Both the position numbers and the translations under genes were made by a program. This document shows positions 38,510 through 47,667 of a stretch of 64,000 nucleotides of DNA, piece after piece. The notes under the pieces are model-generated. The model saw nothing but the letters and a program-made list of their open reading frames with translations, did not search any database and was not told the origin of the DNA. Every line of letters begins with the position of its first letter. The first letter of the stretch is position 1. Location: the NCBI RefSeq assembly GCF_004283755.1, contig NZ_SHMH01000001.1, positions 558,001-622,000 of the forward strand, given 5' to 3'. Source of the DNA: Pseudoxanthomonas winnipegensis. Lineage in GTDB: Bacteria > Pseudomonadota > Gammaproteobacteria > Xanthomonadales > Xanthomonadaceae.

Positions 38510-39748
38510 CTAGAGCGCCTTGCGCGCAGAGATCAGCAGGTTGCCGAACAGCAGGCCGGCCACCAGCGCCATCAGGATCTGCAGCACCACCAGCAGGGTC
38601 GAATCCGGGCTGTTGGCCCCGCTGGCCAGATTCATCAGCACGCGCAGGCTGGCGCTGCCCGGCACCAGCATGATGATGCCGGGCAGCCGGATCAGCGCAC
38701 CGGGCCGGTTGTAATAACGCGCGAACGCATTGCCCAGCGCCGTCATCACCAGCGCCGACAGGAACAGGCCGACCTCGCTGCCCCAGGCCTTGCCGGCGTA
38801 ACGCGAAATCAGATATCCGCAGATCGCCGCGCCCATCGCCCAGGGGTAATCACGCCGATGCGCCTTGAACAGCACCGCGAAGGCGAAGGCGCTGATCACC
38901 AGCGCGCCCCATTCCACCCAGTCCGGCTGCGGCCGTAGCGCGCGCACCTCCGGGTAGAGGCCCAGCAGCTGGGCCAGGGTGACGGCGATGATGCTGCCCA
39001 CGGCCAGCTTGATCACCGTGGTGACCGCGCCGGCGAAGCGCGCCGTGCCCGACACCCAGTGCTGGCTGGTGAGCTCGTTGAAGGCGTTGGTCAGGCTCAT
39101 GCCGGGCAGCAGCACGACCAGCGCGGTGATGATCACCGAGTTGAGGTTGAGCGGGCCGACCAGGTTGGAAATCAGGATGGCGACCAGGCCGGCCACCAGC
39201 GAGGCGATGGCATCGCTGGCCTCGCGCAGCTGCGGGCGACGGTCGGTCAGCTGCGAGAGCACGCCGATCAGCAGGCCGATCAGCGTGGCGGTGGCGATGT
39301 CCAGCCACGGCAGCCGCCACAGCCCGGCCACGCCGCCGGCGGCCAGCCCGTAGGCCAGGATCTGCATCAGGCGGAAACCGCGCGTGGGCAGCTGGTCCAG
39401 CGCGCGCAACGCGGCATGGCCCTCGGCCAGACTCATCTGCCCGCCGGCCACCGCGTCGGCGATGCGGTCGGCTTCGCTGAGCTTGTAGAGATCGTTCTCG
39501 CCCGGGGCCAGGCGGATCACGCGGGTCGTGTCGCTGGCCCCCAGCGCGCGCTTGGGGTCGCTGAAGCTCAGGATCATGCCGGTCGGGTTGGACCAGGGCT
39601 CGCAGTCCAGCCCCAGCTGCGCCGACAGGGCCAGGATGCTGCCCTCCAGGCGCTGGGCGGTGGTGCCGTAGCGATGCAGGCGCGCGGCGATCTCGCAGAC
39701 AAAGGCGATGCGCTGGGCGTAGGTGGCGGGCGCGGGGGGACGGGACAT
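38510..39748 (-). CDS. ThrE-type threonine/serine exporter family protein
   Basis: 412 residues. The N-terminal soluble ThrE (DUF1212) domain (about 10-135, AARLHRYGTTAQRLEGSILALSAQLGLDCE) precedes a membrane domain of about ten helices, including the C-terminal ThrE_2/DUF3815 part (LFLSALVMTALGNAFARYYNRPGALIRLPGIIMLVPGSASLR). Corynebacterium ThrE exports threonine and serine by proton antiport. The fusion of both domains in one chain is the ThrE arrangement. I chose ATG 39748. It is convergent with the H-NS-like gene and divergent from an EamA gene. Confidence 0.85.
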   Translation of the reverse strand: MSRPPAPATYAQRIAFVCEIAARLHRYGTTAQRLEGSILALSAQLGLDCEPWSNPTGMILSFSDPKRALGASDTTRVIRLAPGENDLYKLSEADRIADAVAGGQMSLAEGHAALRALDQLPTRGFRLMQILAYGLAAGGVAGLWRLPWLDIATATLIGLLIGVLSQLTDRRPQLREASDAIASLVAGLVAILISNLVGPLNLNSVIITALVVLLPGMSLTNAFNELTSQHWVSGTARFAGAVTTVIKLAVGSIIAVTLAQLLGLYPEVRALRPQPDWVEWGALVISAFAFAVLFKAHRRDYPWAMGAAICGYLISRYAGKAWGSEVGLFLSALVMTALGNAFARYYNRPGALIRLPGIIMLVPGSASLRVLMNLASGANSPDSTLLVVLQILMALVAGLLFGNLLISARKAL

Positions 39749-39774
39749 CGACACGGCTTCGGGAGTTGACGCCT

Positions 39775-39806
39775 AGTGTAGGCGGGGGCATGCGTTCTCC
39801 TACACT
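39775..39806. promoter_or_regulatory. inverted repeat in a divergent promoter region
   Basis: AGTGTAGG (39775-39782) and CCTACACT (39799-39806) form a perfect 8-bp inverted repeat, 16 bp apart, between thrE-like (-) and EamA (+). Each arm contains TACACT, resembling a -10 on its own strand. No convincing -35 boxes. Could be an operator or overlapping divergent promoters. Confidence 0.3.
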
Positions 39807-39857
39807 GATGGGCTGCTCCTTTCGCGACCGCGTGCCCATGCCGCTTACCTGCTCCCT

Positions 39858-40751
39858 ATGAACATCGGCCTGGGCGAAGCCATGGCCCTGGGCAGCGCGG
39901 CGACCTGGGCGTTCGGCGTGATCCTGGCCCGCCAGCTGGGCCGCACCCTGCCGCCGCCGACGCTGAACCTGTTCAAGAACGGCCTGGTGCTGCTGGCGCT
40001 GACCCCGCTGGCGCTGGCCTCCACCCATGGCCAGCTGCCCAGCCTGAGCGTCGGCGCGCTGCTACTGGCGCTGGTCAGCGGGATCATGGGCATCGCCGTG
40101 GCCGATACGCTGTACTTCCGCGCGCTCAACGAGCTCGGCGCCGGGCGCATGGGCGTGGTCGGCAATCTCTACAGCCCGCTGGTGCTGCTGATGGGCTATG
40201 CCTTCCTGGGCGAGCGGCTGGGCCCGTGGCAGTGGCTGGGCTTCGCGCTGGTGGCGGGCGGTGTGCTGCTGATCGCGCGGCCCACGGGCACCTGGCAGAC
40301 CCGGCCGGCGCATGCGCTGCGCGGGGTGCTGATCGGCGCGGCCTCGATCGCGCTGATGGCGGTGTCGATCGTGATGCTCAAGCGCGTGCTGGAGGCGCAT
40401 GCGCTGCTGTGGATCACCCTGCTGCGCCTGCTCGGCGCGGTGGCCGGCCTGCTGGCGCTGGCGGCGTGGCCGCGCACGCGCGCGCATTTCCGCTTCGACC
40501 CAGGCCCGGTGCCGTGGGGCCGGCTGGTGCTGGCCGCGCTGTGCGGACAGGGCCTGTCGATGGTGCTGTGGCTGGGCGGCTACAAGTACGCGCCGGCGGC
40601 GGTGGCGGCGATCCTCAACGAGTCGGCCTCTGTCTTTCTGGTCATCCTGGGCGCGCTGTGGCTGCGCGAACCGCTGGGCCGCCGGGCCCTGGTGGGCGTG
40701 ACCTTGACCTTCACCGGCATAGCCTGTATGCTCGCGGCCAGACCGCCATGA
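39858..40751 (+). CDS. EamA/DMT family transporter
   Basis: 297 residues, ten predicted transmembrane helices in two EamA repeats. The first half has ALGSAATWAFGVILARQLGR and YFRALNELGAGRMGVVGNLYSPLVLLMGYAFLGERL. The second ends YKYAPAAVAAILNESASVFLVILGALWLREPLGRRALVGVTLTFTGI. Substrate unknown. Its TGA overlaps the ATG of the following MlaE-type gene (ATGA), so it is translationally coupled to a lipid transporter operon, which is an unusual partner worth noting. Confidence 0.85.
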   Translation: MNIGLGEAMALGSAATWAFGVILARQLGRTLPPPTLNLFKNGLVLLALTPLALASTHGQLPSLSVGALLLALVSGIMGIAVADTLYFRALNELGAGRMGVVGNLYSPLVLLMGYAFLGERLGPWQWLGFALVAGGVLLIARPTGTWQTRPAHALRGVLIGAASIALMAVSIVMLKRVLEAHALLWITLLRLLGAVAGLLALAAWPRTRAHFRFDPGPVPWGRLVLAALCGQGLSMVLWLGGYKYAPAAVAAILNESASVFLVILGALWLREPLGRRALVGVTLTFTGIACMLAARPP

Positions 40752-41866
40752 CCACGCCCGCCCCGACACAGCCCGAGGTCCGCATCGACCCGGCCGAGCC
40801 CACGCGGGCCCGGTTGCTGGGCAACTGGACGCTGGCCTGCGCCCTGGATGTGGGCCGCCAGCTCACCGCCATCCCCGCCGACGCGCAGACGCTGGACGCC
40901 ACCGGGGTGTCGCGGCTGGATTCGGCGGGCGTGCTGGCGCTGCTGCGCTACGCCAGCCGTAACAAGCTGCCGCTGGAGAACCTGCTGTTCCGCCAGGATC
41001 ACCAGGCGCTGGTGTCCAGCATCGAGGACGTGGTCGACGACCGGCCCCGCAAGAAACGCGACTACGGCTTCCTGGCCGCACTGGCGCGCCTGGGCTACCA
41101 GGTCCAGCAGAACGGCCGGGCGATCATGGCCTTGGTCAGCTTCACCGGCGAGAACCTGGTCAAGCTGATGCGCATCGTGCACGAGCCGCATCGCCTGCGC
41201 CTGACCTCCACCGTGCACCACATGGAACAGGTCGGGCTGGACGCGGTACCGCTGGTAGCGCTGCTGTCCTATCTGGTCGGCGCGGTGATCGCCTTCCTCG
41301 GCTCGACGATCCTGCGCGACTTCGGCGCGCAGATCTATGTGGTCGAACTGGTCTCGATCGCCACCCTGCGCGAGCTGGCGCCGCTGATGACCGCGATCGT
41401 GGTGGCCGGCCGCACCGCCAGCTCGTTCACCGCGCAGATCGGCGCGATGAAGAGCCGCGAGGAGGTCGATGCGATCCGCACGCTGGGCCTGGACCCGATC
41501 GACCTGCTGGTGATCCCGCGCCTGCTCGCGCTGCTGTTCACCCTGCCGCTGCTGACCTTCGTGGCGATGATGGCCGGCCTGGCCGGCGGCGTGACGGTCG
41601 GCGCCTTCGACCTGGGCATCCCGCCGCAGATGTATCTGGCGCGCCTGCACGACACGATCGAACTGCGGCACATGCTGGTCGGCCTGGTGAAGGTGCCGGT
41701 GTTCGCCATGGTGATCGGCCTGATCGGCTGCCTGGAAGGCCTGCAGGTGCAGGGCACGGCGCAGTCGGTGGGCGAGCGCACCACCTCCAGCGTGGTGCAG
41801 ACGATCTCGCTGGTGATCGTGATCGACGCCTTCGCCGCACTGTGGTTCATGCAGGTGGGCTGGTGA
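40748..41866 (+). CDS. mlaE: MlaE-family ABC permease with N-terminal STAS domain
   Basis: 372 residues. An N-terminal STAS-like domain (about 10-100, LGNWTLACALDVGRQL...LDATGVSRLDSAGVLALLRYA) is fused to an MlaE permease (about 150-372) with the signature LVGAVIAFLGSTILRDFGAQIYVVELVSIATLRELAPLMTAIVVAGRTASSFTAQIGAMKSREEVDAI (read from about 175). It is the membrane part of an MCE-type transporter that moves phospholipids between inner and outer membranes. In the E. coli system the STAS protein (MlaB) is separate, so here it is built in. Operon: EamA-mlaE-mlaF-mlaD-lipoprotein. Confidence 0.9.
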   Translation: MTTPAPTQPEVRIDPAEPTRARLLGNWTLACALDVGRQLTAIPADAQTLDATGVSRLDSAGVLALLRYASRNKLPLENLLFRQDHQALVSSIEDVVDDRPRKKRDYGFLAALARLGYQVQQNGRAIMALVSFTGENLVKLMRIVHEPHRLRLTSTVHHMEQVGLDAVPLVALLSYLVGAVIAFLGSTILRDFGAQIYVVELVSIATLRELAPLMTAIVVAGRTASSFTAQIGAMKSREEVDAIRTLGLDPIDLLVIPRLLALLFTLPLLTFVAMMAGLAGGVTVGAFDLGIPPQMYLARLHDTIELRHMLVGLVKVPVFAMVIGLIGCLEGLQVQGTAQSVGERTTSSVVQTISLVIVIDAFAALWFMQVGW

Positions 41867-41873
41867 ACGTCGC

Positions 41874-41905
41874 GCAGGGACCAGGGGCCGGGGACCAGGG
41901 GCCAA
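41874..41905 (+). repeat. half copy of a convergent short-repeat element (mlaE-mlaF junction)
   Basis: CAGGGACCAGGGGCCGGGGA... : four GGGACC/GGGGCC units directly after the mlaE stop. Only the G-rich arm is present; I see no C-rich return arm nearby. It is open in the mlaF frame. Confidence 0.6.
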
Positions 41906-41925
41906 AGAGCGGGCAACTGCAGCCG

Positions 41926-42720
41926 ATGCCGACCGAGGCCCCGGGACAGGACGAGACCGACGCGGTGATCCGCGTACGCGGGCTGGTCAACCGCTTCGGC
42001 GCGCAGACCGTGCACGACGGGCTGGACCTGACCGTGCGGCGCGGCGAGATCATCGGCATCGTCGGCGGCTCGGGCACCGGCAAGTCGGTGCTGATGCGCA
42101 GCATCCTGGGGCTGCAGATCCCCGAGGCCGGCCAGATCGAGGTGCTGGGCGAAGACGCACGCCACGGCGGCCGCGCCGCGCGCCAGCGCATCGAGCGCAA
42201 TACCGGGGTGCTGTTCCAGGACGGCGCGCTGTTCTCCTCGCTGACCGTGGGCGAGAACGTGCAGGTGCCGCTGAAGGAACACCACCCCGAGCTGCCCGAG
42301 ACCTTCCGCTACGAACTGGCCCTGCTGAAGGTGAAGCTGGCCGGCCTGCCGGCCGACACGGTCAACAAGCTGCCCTCGCAGCTGTCCGGCGGCATGCGCA
42401 AGCGCGCCGGCATCGCCCGCGCGCTGGCGCTGGACCCGCCGCTGCTGTTCCTGGACGAGCCCACCGCCGGGCTGGACCCGATCGGCGCGGCCGCTTTCGA
42501 CACGCTGATCAAGACCCTGCAGGAAGCGCTGGGCCTGACCGTGTTCATCATCACCCACGACCTGGACACCCTGTACGCTATCTGCGACCGCGTGGCGGTG
42601 CTGGCGGACAAGCAGGTGGTGGTCAACGCGCCGCTGTCCGAGGTCGAGCAGTTCGATCACCCGTGGGTGCAGGAATACTTCCACGGGCCACGGGCCCGGG
42701 CCGCGCGCGATGCGCGTTAA
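41926..42720 (+). CDS. mlaF: MlaF-type ABC transporter ATPase
   Basis: 264 residues from ATG 41926. Walker A GGSGTGKS (47-54), Q-loop FQDGALFSSLTVGEN, signature LSGGMRKRAGIARAL, Walker B LLFLDEPTAGLD and the switch His in ITHDLD are all in place. It energises the MlaE permease in retrograde lipid transport. The start is uncertain: a GTG at 41863 overlaps the mlaE stop (GTGA) and would give 285 residues. The 21 extra residues (VNVAQGPGAGDQGPKSGQLQP) are mostly encoded by repeat sequence. The 60-bp gap occupied by that repeat suggests an insertion that displaced the original coupling. Confidence 0.92.
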   Translation: MPTEAPGQDETDAVIRVRGLVNRFGAQTVHDGLDLTVRRGEIIGIVGGSGTGKSVLMRSILGLQIPEAGQIEVLGEDARHGGRAARQRIERNTGVLFQDGALFSSLTVGENVQVPLKEHHPELPETFRYELALLKVKLAGLPADTVNKLPSQLSGGMRKRAGIARALALDPPLLFLDEPTAGLDPIGAAAFDTLIKTLQEALGLTVFIITHDLDTLYAICDRVAVLADKQVVVNAPLSEVEQFDHPWVQEYFHGPRARAARDAR

Positions 42721-42740
42721 CGACTAGCGGAGCACCGGAT

Positions 42741-43667
42741 TTGGAGACCAAGGCCAATTACGTCCTGATCGGCGCCTTCACCATCATCGTGGGCATCGGC
42801 CTGCTGCTGTTCGGGCTGTGGGCGGCCAAGTATTCGTCCGAGCGCAGCTTCCAGGCCTACCAGGTGGTGTTCCGCGAGGCCGTCACCGGCCTGAGCGTGG
42901 GCAGCCCGGTGCAGTACAACGGCATCGCGGTCGGTTCGATCACCAAGCTGTCGCTGGCGCCCAACGACCCCAGCCAGGTCATCGCCCAGCTGCGCCTGGA
43001 TTCGAGCACGCCGGTCAAGACCGACACCACCGCCAAGCTCGCCATCACCAGCCTGACCGGGCCATCGATCATCCAGCTCAGCGGCGGCTCGCCGCAGTCG
43101 CGCGCGCTGACCGAGGTGGACAAGCGCGACGTGCCGGTGATCCGCACCAGCCCCTCGGCGCTGCAGAACATCACCGACACGGCCAACCGCATCGTCGAGA
43201 AACTCGATCAGGTGCTCAGCGACAAGAACGTGGCGGCCATCTCCTCCACGCTGCAGAACCTGCAGTCGATCAGCGGCGACATCGCCAACCGCGAGGCCGG
43301 CGTGCAGGCGCTGCTGGTGTCCGCGCGCGACGCGGCGCAGAACCTGGACCGCACCCTGACCACCGCCAACGGCACGCTCAGCGACCTGGACCGCCACGTC
43401 GTGCAGCAGCTGCCGGCCACGCTGGCCAAGCTGGATGCCGCCCTGGCCAAGCTCGATTCGGCCGCGGGCAACGCCGACGCGATCCTGGGCGAGAACCGCC
43501 AGGCCATCAACAGCTTCGCCAACGACGGCCTGGGCCAGCTCGGGCCCACGCTGGGCGAGCTGCGCGGCCTGATCCGCGACCTGCGCCAGGTCAGCGACCG
43601 GCTGGAAGGCAACCCCGCGCGCTACCTGCTTGGCCGCGACGCACCCAAGGAGTTCGAACCCAAATGA
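42741..43667 (+). CDS. mlaD: MCE-domain lipid-binding protein MlaD
   Basis: 308 residues from a TTG start at 42741 with GGAG 8 nt upstream. One N-terminal transmembrane helix (YVLIGAFTIIVGIGLLLFGLWAA) is followed by the MCE domain (about 35-120, FREAVTGLSVGSPVQYNGIAVGSITKLSL...TGPSIIQLSGG) and a long helical C-terminal part (about 160-300, repeated LQNLQSISGD, LDAALAKLDSAAG) that would build a hexameric tunnel across the periplasm. The helical tail is longer than in E. coli MlaD and resembles the needle of PqiB-like proteins. The ORF is open to an upstream codon at 42663 but that overlaps mlaF. Coupled to the lipoprotein gene by ATGA. Confidence 0.9.
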   Translation: METKANYVLIGAFTIIVGIGLLLFGLWAAKYSSERSFQAYQVVFREAVTGLSVGSPVQYNGIAVGSITKLSLAPNDPSQVIAQLRLDSSTPVKTDTTAKLAITSLTGPSIIQLSGGSPQSRALTEVDKRDVPVIRTSPSALQNITDTANRIVEKLDQVLSDKNVAAISSTLQNLQSISGDIANREAGVQALLVSARDAAQNLDRTLTTANGTLSDLDRHVVQQLPATLAKLDAALAKLDSAAGNADAILGENRQAINSFANDGLGQLGPTLGELRGLIRDLRQVSDRLEGNPARYLLGRDAPKEFEPK

Positions 43668-44308
43668 AGGCGCCGCTGCTGTTTTTGACGCTGGCCTCGA
43701 CCCTGGCCCTGGCGGGCTGCTCGTCCCTGCTGGGCGGCGGCGCGCGCACGCCGACCACCATCTACGCACCGCCCGTGCAGGTGACGCCCGACCCGGCCTG
43801 GCCGCAGGTGGCGGCCTCGATCGTGGCGACCAAGCCGACCGCGCCGCGCCTGCTCGACAGCGCGCGCATCGCCGTGCGCCCGAGCCCCGACGAGCTGCAG
43901 GTCTACAAGGGCGCATCCTGGGCGCAGAGTGCGACCAGCATGCTGGAGGATGCGGTGCTGCGCACGTTCGAGGACAGCGGCAAGACCGGCGGCGTGGGCA
44001 GCGCCGAATCCGGCATCCACGGCACCTACAAGCTGCTGCTGGACGTGCGCCGCTTCGAATCGGACTACGCCGGCGGCGCCACGCCGGCGGCCACGCTGGT
44101 GGTCAACGCCAAGCTGGTGCGTAACCTCGACCAGAGCGTGCTCGCCTCGCGCACCTTCAGCGTCGCCCAGCCGGCCGCCGGCACGGACATCGCCCAGGTG
44201 GTGCCGGCCTTCGACCAGGCGCTGGTGCAGCTGACCGGTCAGATCGTCGGCTGGACGCTGACCACCGCCGCCGCCCAGCCGGCCACACCGCCGCGCGCCT
44301 CCCCGTAG
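43664..44308 (+). CDS. ABC-type transport auxiliary lipoprotein (PqiC-like)
   Basis: 214 residues. A lipoprotein signal with lipobox LALAGC (Cys about 19) is followed by an ABC-transport auxiliary domain (DUF330/PqiC-like; TPTTIYAPPVQVTPDPAWPQVAASIVATKPTAPRLLDSARIAVRP read from about 29). It is likely anchored in the outer membrane as the acceptor end of the MCE tunnel. It replaces the soluble shuttle MlaC, which is missing from this operon, giving an Mla/Pqi mixed layout. Last gene of the operon. Confidence 0.85.
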   Translation: MKAPLLFLTLASTLALAGCSSLLGGGARTPTTIYAPPVQVTPDPAWPQVAASIVATKPTAPRLLDSARIAVRPSPDELQVYKGASWAQSATSMLEDAVLRTFEDSGKTGGVGSAESGIHGTYKLLLDVRRFESDYAGGATPAATLVVNAKLVRNLDQSVLASRTFSVAQPAAGTDIAQVVPAFDQALVQLTGQIVGWTLTTAAAQPATPPRASP

Positions 44309-44344
44309 ATCCGCTGAACGCGGCTGCCGCGTCCGGCCTAGCTT

Positions 44345-44926
44345 TCAGCGCCGTAGCGGCCGGATGTGGCGGAAGGTGAGGTTGAGGCGCGGCCCCACCG
44401 GCTTGGCGGTGCGCGGCAGCGCATGCTGCCAGTCGCGCTGGCAGGCTCCACGCATCACCAGCAGACTGCCCGGCGCGAGCACCAGCGTCTGCTTGACCGC
44501 GTGGTCGTCGCGCCGACGCAGCACGAAGCGCCGCGCCGCGCCGAGACTGAGCGAGGCGATCACCGGCTCGGCCCCCAGCTCCGGCTCGTCATCGCTGTGC
44601 CAGCCCATCGCGTCGCGCCCGTCGCGGTACAGATTGGCCAGCACACTGTTGAACGGCACGCCCAGCTCCTCGCGCAGGCGATCGCGCAGCGCCGCCAGCG
44701 CCTGCGTCCACGGATGCGGCGCGAAGGTCTGCCCCGAATACCGATACACCGCCTGCGGATCGCCGATCCAGCAGCTCAGCCGCGGCGAATCCACCCAGCG
44801 CCCGAACAGGCGGATGCGGTGGATGGACCAGGGCAGAGTTTCGGTCAGCTGCTGCTGCAAGGCCTGCGCATCCTCGGGAGCGAGCCAGTGCGTGTGCAGT
44901 GCCAGCAGCGCGTCGTTGCGTGTCAT
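44345..44926 (-). CDS. alkB: AlkB-type 2-oxoglutarate/Fe(II) dioxygenase
   Basis: 193 residues; removes methyl groups from alkylated bases by oxidation. Iron ligands H110-x-D112 (GWHSDDEPEL) and H168 (DWQHALPR), and the 2-oxoglutarate-binding Arg180 with Arg186 (GPRLNLTFRHI), are all present. The compact length and the substrate-loop sequence (RYSGQTFAPHPWTQAL, VLANLYRDGRDAMGWHSD) resemble the AlkB2/ALKBH2-3-like group. Starts at 44926 or 44968 are both possible. I chose 44926 because it avoids overlapping the promoter of the divergent gene. Ends convergent with the MCE operon. Confidence 0.9.
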   Translation of the reverse strand: MTRNDALLALHTHWLAPEDAQALQQQLTETLPWSIHRIRLFGRWVDSPRLSCWIGDPQAVYRYSGQTFAPHPWTQALAALRDRLREELGVPFNSVLANLYRDGRDAMGWHSDDEPELGAEPVIASLSLGAARRFVLRRRDDHAVKQTLVLAPGSLLVMRGACQRDWQHALPRTAKPVGPRLNLTFRHIRPLRR

Positions 44927-44974
44927 CCCAAGCCTGCGGGTGCCTGCCAGCGTCGATTCTGGGATCATTTGAGC

Positions 44975-47038
44975 ATGCCGAATCCGCATTCTCCACGCCT
45001 GCGCAGGTTGCTGTTCACGACCGCGCGTGCGGTGTTCCGCCTGGTGCCGATGTCGCAGGCGCAGCGCGATCGCGTTCGCAATCGGCTGCTGCAGCGCTTC
45101 CACGGCTGGCTGCCGCCCGCGCCGCGTGGGCGACAGGATGCGGGGCTTTCATCGCGTCGGCCGAAGGTGCGCGCGGTGCGGGCGGCGATCGGCTATCAGC
45201 CGCCTCAGGCGCCCGTGCCGCTGCCATCGCCGCTGCCGGCACGCGTGATCGCCTTCTATCTGCCGCAATTCCATCCGATCCCGGAGAATGACGCGTGGTG
45301 GGGCGAGGGTTTCACCGAATGGCGCAACGTGACCCAGGCGCTGCCGCAATTCGAGGGACATCAGCAGCCGCGGCTTCCCTCGGATCTGGGCTTCTACGAT
45401 CTGCGCGATGTCGACACGCTGCGCCGGCAGGCCGCGCTGGCGCGCGAGCACGGCGTCGAGGGTTTCTGCGCTTATTTCTATTGGTTCGGCGGCAAGCGTT
45501 TGCTCGAGACGCCGCTGCAACGCTGGCTGGAAACGCCGGACCTGGCGCTGACCCTGTGCCTGTGCTGGGCCAACGAGCGCTGGGCGCGCAACTGGGACGG
45601 CCGCAGCGGCGTGACGCTGATCGACCAGCAGCACAGCGAAACCGACGACCTGGCCTTCATCGCCCATGTCGCCCAGTACCTGCGCGATCCGCGCTATCTG
45701 CGCGTGGACGGCAAGCCGCTGCTGCTGGTCTATCGCCCTGGCCTGTTGCCCGATGCCGCGGCCACCGCCGCGCGCTGGCGCCAGTGGTGTCGGGAGCACG
45801 GCGTCGGCGAGCTGCATCTGGCCTATGTCCAGGGATTCGAGCGGCCGGTGCCCAACAGCATCGGCTTCGATGCGGCGATCGAGTTTCCGCCCAATCTGGC
45901 CACCCCGCCCGACCTGACGGCGCGGCAGCGTCTGATCAATCCCGAGTACGGCGGCAGCGCGCTGGACTGGCGCGCGTTGGCGCAGGAGGTCGTCGCGCGC
46001 CCCGATCCGGGCTATCCCCGTTACCCCGCGGTCAACCCCGGTTGGGACAACGAGCCGCGGCGCGCCGGCCATGGGCGTAGCTATCTGCATGCTTCGCCGC
46101 GTGGCTATCGCGACTGGCTGCGCGCCACGATCGCGCAGCGCCTGCCCTCCGATCGCCGCGACGAACGCCTGGTGTTCGTCAACGCGTGGAACGAATGGGC
46201 CGAGGGCGCCGTGCTGGAGCCGGATATCCGCCTGGGCCATGCCTGGCTCAATGCCACGCGCAACGCGCTGCTGCCAGTGCCCGCGCCGGATCGACGCCCG
46301 CACGTGGTGGTGCACGCGTGGTACCTGGAGGCCGTGCCGGACCTCGTGGCCTCGCTGCGCGCCTCCGGCCTGGCGTGGCGCGCCATCTTCACCACCTCGC
46401 CGGAGAAGGCCGATGCGCTGCGCGACCTGCTCGCGGACTGCGGCCTGGACTGGGAGGTCGCCGCTTATGAGAACCGGGGCCGCGACGTGCTGCCCTTCCT
46501 GCATGTCGCCGATCGCCTGCTCGAGGCCGGCGTGGCATGGGTGCTGAAACTGCACACCAAACAATCCGTGCACCGCGACAACGGCACGCAGTGGCGGCGG
46601 GAACTGGTGGAGCGCCTGGCCGGCCAGCGCGCCGTCGCGCTGCTGGAACACGCACACCAGACGCCCGACCTGGGCCTGATCGCACCCGAAGGCCACGTGT
46701 TGCCGCTGGAGCGGTTCATGGGCGCAAATGCGGATGCGCTGGACTTTCTGGAAGTGCGCTGCGGGCTGCCTGCCATCGCGCCGACTGCAACGGTCTTCCC
46801 TTCCGGCAGCATGTACTGGGTACGACTGGAGGCATTGCGTCCGCTGCTGGACGCGCATCTGTCGCCCGAGGACTTCGAGCCCGAGCAAGGCCAGATCGAC
46901 GGCACCCTCGCGCACGCCATCGAGCGCGCACTCATGCATGTCGTCCATGCGTCGGGACACGTGCATCGCACCGCGGCCGCGGTGCTGGGCCTGCCCGAGA
47001 ACCGCGACGGCGACTACGCGTTCGCCAGATCCGCTTAG
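44975..47038 (+). CDS. two-domain polysaccharide glycosyltransferase (WbsX + rhamnan synthesis F-like)
   Basis: 687 residues. The N-terminal part (about 90-430) is a WbsX-type domain ([70 protein letters not shown]), common in O-antigen and capsule clusters. The C-terminal part (about 440-687) is RgpF-like ([52 protein letters not shown]), the family of rhamnan synthesis protein F. It probably adds sugars to a cell-surface polysaccharide. No other polysaccharide genes are adjacent, so it is an orphan here. ATG 44975 chosen; the frame is open upstream through alkB but that is a shadow. Confidence 0.85.
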   Translation: MPNPHSPRLRRLLFTTARAVFRLVPMSQAQRDRVRNRLLQRFHGWLPPAPRGRQDAGLSSRRPKVRAVRAAIGYQPPQAPVPLPSPLPARVIAFYLPQFHPIPENDAWWGEGFTEWRNVTQALPQFEGHQQPRLPSDLGFYDLRDVDTLRRQAALAREHGVEGFCAYFYWFGGKRLLETPLQRWLETPDLALTLCLCWANERWARNWDGRSGVTLIDQQHSETDDLAFIAHVAQYLRDPRYLRVDGKPLLLVYRPGLLPDAAATAARWRQWCREHGVGELHLAYVQGFERPVPNSIGFDAAIEFPPNLATPPDLTARQRLINPEYGGSALDWRALAQEVVARPDPGYPRYPAVNPGWDNEPRRAGHGRSYLHASPRGYRDWLRATIAQRLPSDRRDERLVFVNAWNEWAEGAVLEPDIRLGHAWLNATRNALLPVPAPDRRPHVVVHAWYLEAVPDLVASLRASGLAWRAIFTTSPEKADALRDLLADCGLDWEVAAYENRGRDVLPFLHVADRLLEAGVAWVLKLHTKQSVHRDNGTQWRRELVERLAGQRAVALLEHAHQTPDLGLIAPEGHVLPLERFMGANADALDFLEVRCGLPAIAPTATVFPSGSMYWVRLEALRPLLDAHLSPEDFEPEQGQIDGTLAHAIERALMHVVHASGHVHRTAAAVLGLPENRDGDYAFARSA

Positions 47039-47667
47039 GCGGCAGCCAGACGCGCGCCGGTCTTCTCCGCGACCTCCTCGCGGCTCACCCCATCAGCCAG
47101 CTCCACCAGCTTCAGGCCCTCGGCGGTGACGTCGAACACGCCCAGGTCGGTGATGATGCGGTCGACCACGGCCACGCCGGTCAGGGGCAGGTCGCAGTCG
47201 GGCAGCAGCTTGTGGCTGCCGTCCTTGGCCACGTGCTCCATGAGCACCACCACGCGCTTGACGCCGGCGACCAAGTCCATCGCCCCGCCCATGCCCTTGA
47301 CCATCTTGCCGGGCACCATCCAGTTGGCCAGGTCGCCCCGCTCGCTAACCTGCATCGCGCCCAGGATCGCCAGATCGATATGGCCGCCGCGGATCATCGC
47401 GAACGAGTCGTGGCTGCCGAAGAAGCTGGCGCCCGGCCGTGCGGTCACGGTCTGCTTGCCGGCGTTGATCAGGTCGGCGTCCACCTCGTCCTCGCTCGGG
47501 AACGGGCCGATGCCCAGCAGGCCGTTCTCCGACTGCAGCCACACGTCCACGCCCTCGGGAATGTAATTGGCCACCAGCGTCGGCAGGCCGATGCCGAGGT
47601 TGACGTACATGCCGTCGGCCAGCTCCTGCGCGGCGCGCGCGGCCATCTGTTCGCGGGTCCAGGCCAT
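47035..47667 (-). CDS. scoB: 3-oxoacid CoA-transferase, subunit B
   Basis: 210 residues. The catalytic Glu47 ([11 protein letters not shown]) forms the glutamyl-CoA intermediate, and [15 protein letters not shown] and [24 protein letters not shown] are the family signatures. With subunit A it moves CoA between succinyl-CoA and a 3-oxoacid such as acetoacetate. The start ATG shares one base with the scoA stop (TGATG). The end overlaps the end of the convergent glycosyltransferase gene by 4 bp. In Xanthomonas these genes are sometimes named lpsI/lpsJ because of their location near LPS genes. Here they sit between a glycosyltransferase and the furan cluster. Confidence 0.94.
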   Translation of the reverse strand: MAWTREQMAARAAQELADGMYVNLGIGLPTLVANYIPEGVDVWLQSENGLLGIGPFPSEDEVDADLINAGKQTVTARPGASFFGSHDSFAMIRGGHIDLAILGAMQVSERGDLANWMVPGKMVKGMGGAMDLVAGVKRVVVLMEHVAKDGSHKLLPDCDLPLTGVAVVDRIITDLGVFDVTAEGLKLVELADGVSREEVAEKTGARLAAA

